DNA of 64,000 nt, from the NCBI RefSeq assembly GCF_014646515.1, contig NZ_BMNK01000026.1, forward strand, positions 37,696 through 101,695, written 5' to 3'. Of this stretch, positions 40,538 to 48,598 are shown piece after piece. Positions within the stretch are counted from its first letter, which is position 1. Each line of letters starts with the position of its first letter. Position numbers and translations under genes: made by a program. Below the pieces are notes generated by a model that saw only the letters and a list, made by a program, of their open reading frames with translations, was not told the origin of the DNA and searched no databases. This DNA comes from Nonomuraea glycinis (GTDB lineage: Bacteria > Actinomycetota > Actinomycetes > Streptosporangiales > Streptosporangiaceae).

Positions 40538-40998
40538 GCGCCGCCGTGCTGATGGGCGTGGACATCGTGGAGGTGGAGCGGATCGTCCGGGCGGCGCGGC
40601 GGGGCGGGCGGGTGTTCGACCGCCGTCTCACCACCGCCGCCGAGCGTGAGCTGGGGCCGGGCCCGGCCGCGTTCTCGGTCAAGGAGAGCCTGATCAAGGC
40701 CGTGGGCGGTCGCCCGGCCGGGTTCGCCTGGCATGACTTCGAGGCCGCGCCCCGGCCGCCGGCCGGTTGGGGCGGTTCGCTGCTGGAGGAGGCCGCCGGG
40801 GAGCTGGCCGCCTCGACCGGGCTGCCGCTGACCGAGGGCGCCGCGTACGCCGTGCGCGGCGCGAGCGGCCGGGCCGCCCTGCACCGGTTGCGCCCCGAGG
40901 GCGACGCGGACGTGACCGTGGCCGGCGCCGCCCGCTGGGGGATCGGCGACGGACTGTTCGTATCGCTGGCGATCGTGTACGTGGACGGGAGCGTGTGA
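40534..40998 (+). CDS. AcpS-type holo-ACP synthase
   Basis: 154 residues, ATGA overlap upstream. GVDIVEVERI holds the Mg-binding Asp and AAFSVKESLIKAVGG holds the KE(A/S)xxK motif, both typical of AcpS. FAWHDFEAAPRP and a predicted GRAALHRL strand fit too. The C-terminal strand lacks the usual SHT (IGDGLFVSLAIVYVDG instead). It would attach phosphopantetheine to the ACP of this operon and perhaps the PCP at 51.4 kb. Confidence 0.85.
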   Translation: MSAAVLMGVDIVEVERIVRAARRGGRVFDRRLTTAAERELGPGPAAFSVKESLIKAVGGRPAGFAWHDFEAAPRPPAGWGGSLLEEAAGELAASTGLPLTEGAAYAVRGASGRAALHRLRPEGDADVTVAGAARWGIGDGLFVSLAIVYVDGSV

Positions 40999-42110
40999 TG
41001 GCGCGGATGGTGACGGTACGGCCGGGAGAGTCGATCCAGCGGGCGCTGGACGAGGCGGGCCCCGGGGCGCGGATCGTCCTGGAGGAGGGCGTCTACCGGC
41101 AGAACGTGTGGATCAAGCACGCGGGCGTGACCCTGATCGGCGCCGGACCGGACCGGACCGTGCTGGTCCCGGGTGAAGGCGGCCCCGCCGGCGTCCCCCG
41201 GCTGCACGACGCGGCGGACGACGTGGTCAGCGGCGTGACCGTACACGGAGAGAAAAGCGGCGACAAGAGCAGCGAGAAAAGCGGTGGGACGGGTGGCAGG
41301 ACAAACGGCGAGGAAAGCGGCGGGACGGGTGGCGGGGGGATCGGGGACGTGCGGGTCGAAGGGCTGGCCGTGCGGGGTTTCTCCGGGGCGGGGATCTACG
41401 CCCACACCGTCGCCGGCGTGACCGTGCGCGAGGTGGCCGCCGAGGACAACGCCGTGTGGGGCGTCTACCTGCGCGAGTCGAGCGGCTGCCAGGTGCTGCG
41501 CTGCCGGGCCACGGGCAGCCAGTACGGCGGCGTCGCCCTCAGCTTCTGCGCCCGCTCCGGCGGCCTGATCGCCGACAACGAGACCTACGCCAACGCCTTC
41601 GGCATCTTCGTCGACAACTCCTCCGGCGCCCGCGTCGTCCGCAACTCCTGCCACGGCAACGCGATCGGTGTGCTGCTGCTCAACCAGGTCTACGAGGGCG
41701 AGCCCGAGGGCGGGGTGCGCGACTGCCTGGTGGCGGGCAACGAGCTGCACGGCAACGACCTGGCGAGCGGCGCCGAGCCCGACGGGCTGGGCGCGGCGGG
41801 GCCGCCGATCTCCGGTGTCGGACTGGCGCTGATCGGCACCCACCGGGTCAGCGTCGTCGACAACCACATCCACGACAACCATCCCAGCGGGGAGTCCGTG
41901 ATGGGCGCCGGCTTCGTGATCGGCTCCTCCAAGGAGTGGGGCGGCGACGACGCCCTGGACAACCACGTGCTGTGGAACCGGATCACCGGGAACAGCCCGC
42001 TTGACTTCCAGCTCGGCGCCGACCTGGCCCGGCAGGTGTTCGCCGGCAACGTCGCGGACAAGGGCGAGCCGCCGGGCCTGACGGTGCCGGAAGGCTGGGG
42101 TCCGCGATGA
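40998..42110 (+). CDS. right-handed parallel beta-helix protein (NosD/pectate-lyase-like fold)
   Basis: 370 residues. After an N-terminal VRPGESIQRALDEAGPGARIVLEEGVYRQNVWI comes a run of ~25-residue rungs with VTLIGAG, GVTVREVAAEDNAVWGVYL, GGLIADNETYANAFGIFVDNSSGARVVRNS and VSVVDNHIHDNH. Residues 84-115 are a Gly/Ser/Lys-rich linker. There is no signal peptide. Most members bind or cleave polysaccharides, yet this one sits in the middle of a biosynthetic operon next to an exporter, with overlaps at both ends. Its task is unknown: isomerase or cyclase on the product, or sugar-directed. Confidence 0.82.
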   Translation: MARMVTVRPGESIQRALDEAGPGARIVLEEGVYRQNVWIKHAGVTLIGAGPDRTVLVPGEGGPAGVPRLHDAADDVVSGVTVHGEKSGDKSSEKSGGTGGRTNGEESGGTGGGGIGDVRVEGLAVRGFSGAGIYAHTVAGVTVREVAAEDNAVWGVYLRESSGCQVLRCRATGSQYGGVALSFCARSGGLIADNETYANAFGIFVDNSSGARVVRNSCHGNAIGVLLLNQVYEGEPEGGVRDCLVAGNELHGNDLASGAEPDGLGAAGPPISGVGLALIGTHRVSVVDNHIHDNHPSGESVMGAGFVIGSSKEWGGDDALDNHVLWNRITGNSPLDFQLGADLARQVFAGNVADKGEPPGLTVPEGWGPR

Positions 42111-43045
42111 CGCCGACGCTGGCCTGCGAGGGCCTGTCCAAGAGGTACGGCGACGTGGCCGCGGTCGATGACGTCGGCTTCGCGATAGCGCCCGGTCAGG
42201 CGTACGGGCTGCTCGGCCCGAACGGCGCCGGCAAGACGACGACGATCTCCATGCTCGTCGGGCTGCTGCGCCCGGACGCCGGGACGGTCCTGGTCGGCGG
42301 CACGGACCTGGCGGCCGACCCGAGGCGGGCCAAGGCCAGGATCGGATATGTCCCGCAGGAGATCGCGCTGTATCCGGAGCTGACCGGCCGCGAGAACCTG
42401 CGCTTCTTCGGCAGGCTGTTCGGCCTGCCGAGGCGCCGGCTGGCCGGGCGGATCGAGGAGGTGCTGGACCTGATCGGGCTGACCGACCGGGCCGACGGCA
42501 GGCTGGACACCTACTCCGGCGGGATGCGGCGGCGCATCAACATCGGCGCGGCCCTCCTGCACCGCCCCGACGTGCTGATCCTGGACGAGCCGACCGTCGG
42601 GGTGGACCCGCAGAGCCGCAAGGCCATCCTGGACGGGCTGGAGCTCCTGGTCCAGGACGGCATGTCCCTGCTCTACACCTCCCACTACATGGAGGAGGTC
42701 GAGCGGGTCTGCGAGCGGGTGGCGATCATCGACCACGGGCGGATCGTCGCCGACGGCACCCGGCGCGAGCTGGTCGCCATGGTCGGCAGCGCCGACACGA
42801 TCGAGCTGGTGCTCGACGGGGACGTGGCGGCGGCCTTCGCCAAGCTCCGCACCGTCGAGGGCGTCATCGAGGCGGCCATGACCGGCGCCGGGTCCGTACG
42901 GCTGATCGCCGAGGGTGGCAGATATCTGCTGCCCGCGCTGATCACCGCCGTGGAGGGCAGTGCCACGGTCACCGCCACCCAGGTCATCGAGCCCGATCTC
43001 GAGGCGACCTTCCTGCACCTCACCGGCACCACCTTGCGGGACTGA
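42107..43045 (+). CDS. ABC transporter ATP-binding protein (drug/DrrA type)
   Basis: 312 residues. Walker A GPNGAGKTTT, Q-loop PQEIALYPEL, signature YSGGMRRR, Walker B VLILDEPTVGVD, switch His in YTSHYMEE. The C-terminal extension is typical of DrrA-type drug exporters. It overlaps the beta-helix gene as ATGA. It pairs with the next two ABC-2 permeases to form an exporter for the cluster product or to give self-resistance. Confidence 0.95.
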   Translation: MTPTLACEGLSKRYGDVAAVDDVGFAIAPGQAYGLLGPNGAGKTTTISMLVGLLRPDAGTVLVGGTDLAADPRRAKARIGYVPQEIALYPELTGRENLRFFGRLFGLPRRRLAGRIEEVLDLIGLTDRADGRLDTYSGGMRRRINIGAALLHRPDVLILDEPTVGVDPQSRKAILDGLELLVQDGMSLLYTSHYMEEVERVCERVAIIDHGRIVADGTRRELVAMVGSADTIELVLDGDVAAAFAKLRTVEGVIEAAMTGAGSVRLIAEGGRYLLPALITAVEGSATVTATQVIEPDLEATFLHLTGTTLRD

Positions 43046-43046
43046 C

Positions 43047-44231
43047 ATGTGGCGGGCGATGGTCACGGTGAGCGCGCTCGAACTGCGCACCCGGCTGCGG
43101 GACGGCACCGCGATCGTCATCGCGCTGATCGTGCCGGTGACGCTGGCCACCCTCTTCGGCCTCGCGCTCGGCGGCGACGACCCGCCGCTGCGCGCCACCG
43201 TGGGCTTCGTGGACCTGGACGGCGGCGAGTTCCCCGCCTCCGTGCGCCGCGAGGTGCTGGCCTCCGACGAGCTGAAGGGGGCGGTGACCCTGCGTGACCT
43301 GCCCGGACAGGAGCAGGCGCGCCGGGCGCTGGACGCCGGCGAGATCGGCTCGGCCATCGTCTTCCCCGCCGGCTTCAGCCAGAGCGTGGGGGCCGGGCGC
43401 GGCGGCGGCGTCTCGGTGCTGACCTCGCCGGAGGCGCCGCTGGCCGGGGTGGTCGCGAGCGCCATCGTGGACCGGATCTCGGCGGTGGTGGACGCCAGGA
43501 CCCTCGCGGTCCGCGCGGTCCTGCGCGCCGGAGTGCCCGGCGACGAGGTCAAGGAGCTGGTGGAGCGCAACGGCGCGGCCGGCCCGTTCCTCAGCCTCGC
43601 GGACGACCCTCTCTCCGGCGGCAAGGTGGACCTGTCGGTCTACTACGGCTCCGGCATGGCGTCCCTGTTCGCCTTCTTCGTGGTCGGCGCCTCCTTCCGC
43701 GGCCTGCTCACCGAGCGCAAGCTCGGCACCCTCGACCGGATCCGCGCGGGCCCGGTCGCGGCCTGGGTGCCGGTCGTGGGCAAGGGGGCCGTCGGGTTCG
43801 CGCTGGCCGTGGTCAGCGTCTGCGTTTGCTGGGGCTCCTCCACGCTCATCTTCGGCACCACCTGGGGCGAGCCCGTCGCGGTGTTCGCGGTGCTGGTCGC
43901 GCACGTGCTGGCCGCCGCCGCGATCACCATGCTGGTGGCCAGCCGGGTGCGGACCGACGCCCAGGCCGACGGGGTGATCATGGTCGTCTCGTTCGTGGCG
44001 GCGTTCTTCGGCGGCAGCCTGGTCCCGCTCTACGACCTGCCCGAGCCGCTGCGCGCGGTGGCCCTGCTCACCCCGAACGGCTGGACGTCCACGGCCCTCA
44101 CCGAGCTGGCCGGCTCCGGCGCGGCGGGGTCCATCGGCGCGGTCGCCGGGCCGATCGGCGTGCTGTGCGCCATCGCGATGGTGGCGGGCGGGCTGGCTCT
44201 CGCCGGGTTCAAGAAGGGACTGCTGCTTTGA
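43047..44231 (+). CDS. ABC-2 type permease
   Basis: 394 residues. One N-terminal span (TAIVIALIVPVTLATLFGLAL), a large extracytoplasmic domain of about 150 residues, then five or six spans (ASLFAFFVVGASFRGLL through AIAMVAGGLALAGF). This is the NatB/YhfE-like ABC-2 layout with a big external loop. Second gene of the exporter; its stop overlaps a TTG start. Confidence 0.92.
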   Translation: MWRAMVTVSALELRTRLRDGTAIVIALIVPVTLATLFGLALGGDDPPLRATVGFVDLDGGEFPASVRREVLASDELKGAVTLRDLPGQEQARRALDAGEIGSAIVFPAGFSQSVGAGRGGGVSVLTSPEAPLAGVVASAIVDRISAVVDARTLAVRAVLRAGVPGDEVKELVERNGAAGPFLSLADDPLSGGKVDLSVYYGSGMASLFAFFVVGASFRGLLTERKLGTLDRIRAGPVAAWVPVVGKGAVGFALAVVSVCVCWGSSTLIFGTTWGEPVAVFAVLVAHVLAAAAITMLVASRVRTDAQADGVIMVVSFVAAFFGGSLVPLYDLPEPLRAVALLTPNGWTSTALTELAGSGAAGSIGAVAGPIGVLCAIAMVAGGLALAGFKKGLLL

Positions 44232-45391
44232 GCACACTTCCCCCAGGCCGGCCCCGGCCGGTGCTGGCCCTGGTGGCCGCCAACCTGCGACGGCACACGC
44301 GGGACCGGGTCGGCCTGTTCTTCATGGTGATCATGCCGTTCGTGTCCATCGTCTTCGTCGGGATGGCGCTCGGCGGTGGCACCACCGGCTCGGCCCGCCT
44401 GCCCGTGGGGGTCGTGGCCGAGGGCTCCGGCCCGATCGCCACGGCCGTGTCCGCCGAGCTGCGACGCCACCCGGACCTGGAGGTCCTGCCGATGGGCACG
44501 GCGGCCGAGCTGCGCTCCGGCGTGCGCGAGGGCGCCCTGGCCGCCGGCCTGATCATCCCGGCGGACTCGACCCGGCTGGAGCTGGTCATGACGCAGACCA
44601 ACGGCAGCGGCCTGGCCGCCCGCAGCGCCGTGGACGTCGCCGTGGGCAAGGTGGCCGCGGTCCTGGAGGCCACCCGGGCGGCCGGCGTCGCGGGGGCCAC
44701 CCCCGCCCAGGCCGCGGAGTACGTGCGCCAGGCCCAGGCCGAGGGGGGCCGGGTCGCGGTGACCGACTCGGCGTCGTCCGCCGGTGACCCGCGCGGGTTC
44801 GCCTACACCGCCCCGGCCAATCTGCTGCTGTTCACCTTCATCAACTCCATGGCGGTCGCCGCGGCCCTGGTGGAGAGCCGCCGGCTGGGCATGCTGCAAC
44901 GGTCGCTGACCGCACCCGTGCACCAGCGGTCGGTGCTGCTCGGGGAGGCGCTGAGCAGGTTCCTGGTCGCGGCCGGCCAGGCCGTGCTGATCATGGTGGT
45001 GAGCTCGCTGGCGTTCGGCGTGCGGTGGGGCGACCCGCTCGCCGTGGCCGTCGTCGTGGGGGTGTTCGCGCTGGTCGCCACCGGTGCCGCGATCCTGGTC
45101 GGCACGCTGCTGCGCTCTCCCGACCAGGCGCCGGCGATCGGCCCGCCGCTCGGGGTCGTGCTCGGCATGCTGGGCGGCTGCCTGTGGCCGCGCGAGGCCT
45201 CCGGGGAGGTCATCAACGCCATCGGCCACGCCTTCCCGCACGCCTGGGGCATGGACGCGCTGCTCACGCTCGCCAGGCCCGGCACCGGGCTCGGCGCGAT
45301 CCTGCCCGAGGTGGCCGTGCTCGCGGGGATGGCCGTTCTGCTGCTGGGCGGCTCTTTGTTCCTGTTCGACCGGCGCACCAGGGCCGCCTGA
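44228..45391 (+). CDS. ABC-2 type permease (second subunit)
   Basis: 387 residues from TTG 44228, which overlaps the upstream stop (TTGA). The layout is the same as its neighbour: an N-terminal span, an external domain (~residues 45-190) and a C-terminal cluster of spans. The two permeases probably form a heterodimer with the ATPase at 42107. Confidence 0.92.
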   Translation: MSTLPPGRPRPVLALVAANLRRHTRDRVGLFFMVIMPFVSIVFVGMALGGGTTGSARLPVGVVAEGSGPIATAVSAELRRHPDLEVLPMGTAAELRSGVREGALAAGLIIPADSTRLELVMTQTNGSGLAARSAVDVAVGKVAAVLEATRAAGVAGATPAQAAEYVRQAQAEGGRVAVTDSASSAGDPRGFAYTAPANLLLFTFINSMAVAAALVESRRLGMLQRSLTAPVHQRSVLLGEALSRFLVAAGQAVLIMVVSSLAFGVRWGDPLAVAVVVGVFALVATGAAILVGTLLRSPDQAPAIGPPLGVVLGMLGGCLWPREASGEVINAIGHAFPHAWGMDALLTLARPGTGLGAILPEVAVLAGMAVLLLGGSLFLFDRRTRAA

Positions 45392-45414
45392 TCGTCACGA
45401 GGGGGATGGTACGG

Positions 45415-46293
45415 ATGAAGGGGATACTTCTCGCGGGAGGGCGCGGCACCCGGCTGCTGCCGGCGACGCTCGCGGTCTCCAAGCAGCTCCTGCCCGTCAA
45501 CGACAAGCCGCTGATCTACTTCCCGCTGTCGGTGCTGATGCTGGCCGGGATCCGCGACATTCTGCTGATCACCACGCCGGAGGACCTGCCGCAGATCCGC
45601 CGCCTCCTCGGCGACGGCTCCCGGCTCGGCCTGCGCCTGGACTACGCCGAGCAGGCCGAGCCCAACGGCATCGCCGAGGCGCTCGTGATCGGCGCCGACC
45701 ACATCGGCGGCGACCCGGTCGCGCTGATACTGGGGGACAACGTCTTCCACGGCTACTCCTTCCAGGAGCGGCTGCGCCAGGAGTGCGACGCCGTCGACGG
45801 CTGCGTGCTGTTCGGCTATCCGGTACGCGATCCGCACCGGTACGGCATCGCCGAGACCGACGCCGGCGGCCGGCTGCTGTCCATCGAGGAGAAGCCGCGC
45901 ACGCCCCGCGCCAACCGGGCGATCGTCGGCCTCTACCTCTACGACCCCGACGTCGTGGACATCGTCAAGAACATCACCCCTTCGGCGCGCGGCGAGCTGG
46001 AGATCACCGACGTCAACCGCGCCTATCTGGAACGGGGGAGGGCGAGAGTGGTCGACCTCGGCCGCGGCTTCGCCTGGCTGGACGCCGGCACCCCCGAGTC
46101 GCTGCTGCAGGCGAGCCAGTACGTCCAGCTGCTGGAGCAGCGGCAGGGCGTGCGCATCGCCTGCCTTGAGGAGATCGCCCTGCGAATGGGCTACATAGAC
46201 GCCGAGGCCTGTCATCGGCTCGGCGTCGAACTCGAGAAGTCCACCTACGGCCAGTACGTCATCTCGGTGGCCGAGCAGTTCATGAACAGGTGA
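45415..46293 (+). CDS. rmlA: glucose-1-phosphate thymidylyltransferase
   Basis: 292 residues; GAGGGGG ends nine bases before ATG 45415. The nucleotide-binding GGRGTRLLPAT...SKQLLPVNDKPLIYFPLSVLMLAGI is diagnostic for RmlA. LGDNVFHG, EEKPRTPRANRAIVGLYLY and ELEITDVN are also family motifs. It makes dTDP-glucose, the entry to all dTDP-deoxysugars. It links this operon to the sugar genes 20 kb to the left. RmlB (4,6-dehydratase) is not in the window. Confidence 0.96.
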   Translation: MKGILLAGGRGTRLLPATLAVSKQLLPVNDKPLIYFPLSVLMLAGIRDILLITTPEDLPQIRRLLGDGSRLGLRLDYAEQAEPNGIAEALVIGADHIGGDPVALILGDNVFHGYSFQERLRQECDAVDGCVLFGYPVRDPHRYGIAETDAGGRLLSIEEKPRTPRANRAIVGLYLYDPDVVDIVKNITPSARGELEITDVNRAYLERGRARVVDLGRGFAWLDAGTPESLLQASQYVQLLEQRQGVRIACLEEIALRMGYIDAEACHRLGVELEKSTYGQYVISVAEQFMNR

Positions 46294-46308
46294 GAGGAAG
46301 ACCGACCC

Positions 46309-47313
46309 ATGAGTGTGACCACATTGTTCACCGGCAGATCGCCCGCCGACGGCGACCCTGTGACGGACATTTACCGCTATGCCGCCCGCAAGGGTGTGAT
46401 CGAGGCCGTCGAGGTGGCCGCCGAGGATCTCGGCCTGAGCCTGCGCGAGGCGCACGAGGCGGTGGCCAACCTGGTGGAGAGCCGGCTGCTCCGGGTGGAC
46501 GACAGCGAGGGCCGCCGGTTCGTGCCGGTCGATCCTGAGCTGGCCTCCGCCTCCCTGGTGTCATCCGTGGAGCGTGAGATCTACCAGCGCCGCGAGCTGA
46601 TCGACCAGATCCGCGAACGGATGGGGGCCTTCCGCTCCGAGTACGGCGACGCCGGCCGGAGCTCGGCCGCCAGCGCCGTGGAGTACCTCGTGGGCGCCAT
46701 GGAGGTGCGCGGCTTCCTGAAGATGGCCGGGGACGCCTGCCGCGACGAGGTGCTGGCCATGCAGGCCGCCGGCGGCGATGTCGAGGACCTGTCGCAGATG
46801 TATCTGACACTGCTGGCCAGAGGGGTCACGGTACGCATCATCTGCCAGCACCGCAGCCGCGCCGACGTGTCCACCCGCATGCTGCTGAAGCGGCTGACCG
46901 ACGCCGGCGCGGCCGTCTTCACCGTCAGCCACGTGCCCAGGTCGGCGGTCGTCTTCGACCGGGCGCTCGTCGTCATGTTCGGCGTGGAGGACGACGGGGA
47001 GGCCAGCGTCGCCCGCGTGCACAGCCACGGCATCGCCAAGTTCCTGCTGGACCTGTTCAACCACCTGTGGGAGACCGCCACGCCGCTGGAGGGCGTCGAG
47101 GTCGGCTACGCCAACGTGGCCGACGACCTCCAGCAGGCCATCGCCTCGCTGATGGCCAAGGGCTACACCGACGAGGTCGTGGCCAGGAAGCTCGGCATGT
47201 CGGTGCGCAGCTGCCGCCGGCACATCGCCATGCTGATGCGCGACCTGGACGCCACCAGCAGGTTCCAGGCGGGCGTCCAGGCGGCCCGGAGATATCTCGG
47301 GGCCGCCGGATGA
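46309..47313 (+). CDS. LuxR-type regulator with TrmB-like N-terminal domain
   Basis: 334 residues, GAGAGGAAG before ATG. The N-terminal ~70 residues look like a TrmB-type winged helix (DIYRYAARKGVIEAVEVAAEDLGLSLREAHEAVANLVESRLL). The middle part (residues ~130-240) resembles a PLD-like effector domain. The C-terminus is a LuxR helix-turn-helix (KGYTDEVVARKLGMSVRSCRRHIAMLM). Such fused regulators are common in actinomycete clusters. It is separated from rmlA by 15 bases, so may be the last gene of the operon. Confidence 0.88.
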   Translation: MSVTTLFTGRSPADGDPVTDIYRYAARKGVIEAVEVAAEDLGLSLREAHEAVANLVESRLLRVDDSEGRRFVPVDPELASASLVSSVEREIYQRRELIDQIRERMGAFRSEYGDAGRSSAASAVEYLVGAMEVRGFLKMAGDACRDEVLAMQAAGGDVEDLSQMYLTLLARGVTVRIICQHRSRADVSTRMLLKRLTDAGAAVFTVSHVPRSAVVFDRALVVMFGVEDDGEASVARVHSHGIAKFLLDLFNHLWETATPLEGVEVGYANVADDLQQAIASLMAKGYTDEVVARKLGMSVRSCRRHIAMLMRDLDATSRFQAGVQAARRYLGAAG

Positions 47314-47318
47314 TCGCG

Positions 47319-47355
47319 CGTCCCCGGCGTCCCGCGAGCGGGACGCGCGGGGACG
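47319..47355. terminator. strong bidirectional terminator between convergent genes
   Basis: GCGTCCCG (47327-47334) pairs with CGGGACGC (47339-47346) around CGAG. The stem continues after a small internal loop with CGTCCCC (47319-47325) against GGGGACG (47349-47355). It lies six bases after the regulator stop and nine before the desulfurase stop. Confidence 0.75.
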
Positions 47356-47363
47356 GCCGCCCG

Positions 47364-48593
47364 CTAGACAAGAGGCTCCGGCACGCGGTGTGGTACGCCG
47401 TGTGGCACGTCGTGTGGTACGTCGTGTGGTACGTGGTGGCCGTGCATCGCCACGGCCACGTCGGCCAGGGCGCGGGCCCGCTCCAGGACCAGCTCGACGC
47501 CCAGCACCAGGTCCTCGGTGGACATCCGGGGATCCAGGCAGATCCGTACGGAACTGTTGGCGTCCTCGGCGGGCACCCCGATGGCGGTCAGGACGTAGGA
47601 CGGCTCCTGGGAGCCGGAGTTGCAGGCGGACCCGGTGGACAGCGCCACCGAGCGCAGGCTCGACACCAGGCTCTCGCCGCGCACGCCTGGCAGCACGACG
47701 TTCAGCACGTGCGGCACACCGCCGTCCGGGTCGCCGTTCACCCGGACCCCGGGGAAACCGGCCACGAGCAGGTCCAGCGCCGTCGCGCGCAGCGCACGCA
47801 CCCGCTGCCACCCGGCCGTCAGCCCGGCCAGCGCCAGCTCGCACGCCTTGCCCATGCCGACCACCAGATGGGTGGGGATCGTCCCGCTGCGCAACGCGTA
47901 CTGCCCGCCCCCGAACAGCACCGGCCGCAGCCGGTGCCGGATCTCCGGCCGTACGTACAGCGCGCCGACGCCCTTGGGGCCGTGCACCTTGTGCGCCGAG
48001 ACCGACATCGTGTCGACGTCCGCTTCCCGCACGTCGATGGGGATCCGGCCCGCAGCCTGGGCGCCGTCCACGTGCAGCAGGGCGCCGGCGTCGTGGCAGA
48101 GCGCGGCCATCCGCGCGACGGGCTGGACCGTGCCGATCTCGCTGTTCACCCAGGCGGCGGTGGCCACCCGGGAGAACGGGTCCAGCAGGCCGGCCAGGTG
48201 GCCGAGGTCGACCCGGCCGTCCGGGCCCACCCGCATCGTCGCGACGTCCAGACCTCGGTCGGCCAGGGCACGGCCGATCGACAGCGAGGACTTGTGGTCG
48301 GTGGGACAGACGGCGGCGTTGACCGGGGAGCGCTCGTCGTGGCCGAACATGCCCAGCAGCGCCAGGTTGTTGCTCTCGGTCGCGCCGGAGGTGAACACCA
48401 GGCTCTCGGGGTCGGCGCCGATCAGCTGGGCCACCGACTCGGTGGCGGCGTCCACCGCCCTGCGGGCGCGCTTGCCGAGCAGGTGCGGGGACGACGGGTT
48501 GCCGAAGTCCTCGCGCAGGAAGGGCAGCATCGCGTCGACCACCTCGTCGTCGACGCGGGTCGTGGCGCAGTTGTCCAGGTAGATGATTCTCAT
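47364..48593 (-). CDS. cysteine desulfurase (NifS/IscS-like) with His-rich tail
   Basis: 409 residues. It has IYLDNCATTRVD at the start, VFTSGATESNNLALLG, the PLP lysine K202 in SVSAHKVHGPKGVGALYV, RSGTIPTHLVVGM and the active-site C324 in LSTGSACNSGSQEPSYVL. It releases sulfur from cysteine as a persulfide. The C-terminus is a VPH(D/G) repeat tail of about 20 residues rich in His, from a 12-base tandem repeat. No IscU, ThiI or MnmA gene is nearby. The gene begins five bases after the stop of the 311-residue unknown gene, so they are co-transcribed. A role in sulfur insertion into the product is possible. Confidence 0.93.
   Translation of the reverse strand: MRIIYLDNCATTRVDDEVVDAMLPFLREDFGNPSSPHLLGKRARRAVDAATESVAQLIGADPESLVFTSGATESNNLALLGMFGHDERSPVNAAVCPTDHKSSLSIGRALADRGLDVATMRVGPDGRVDLGHLAGLLDPFSRVATAAWVNSEIGTVQPVARMAALCHDAGALLHVDGAQAAGRIPIDVREADVDTMSVSAHKVHGPKGVGALYVRPEIRHRLRPVLFGGGQYALRSGTIPTHLVVGMGKACELALAGLTAGWQRVRALRATALDLLVAGFPGVRVNGDPDGGVPHVLNVVLPGVRGESLVSSLRSVALSTGSACNSGSQEPSYVLTAIGVPAEDANSSVRICLDPRMSTEDLVLGVELVLERARALADVAVAMHGHHVPHDVPHDVPHGVPHRVPEPLV
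47388..47435 (+). repeat. four tandem 12-bp repeats encoding the desulfurase His tail
   Basis: GTGTGGTACGTC-type units run at 47388-47399, 47400-47411, 47412-47423 and 47424-47435. On the coding strand each gives VPH plus D, G or R. The tail could bind metal or be neutral. Confidence 0.85.
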
Positions 48594-48598
48594 GGTGG

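Noticed and set aside
47388..47435. CRISPR-like array
   Set aside because: The 12-bp units have no spacers and are in-frame coding repeats. No cas genes are present in the window.
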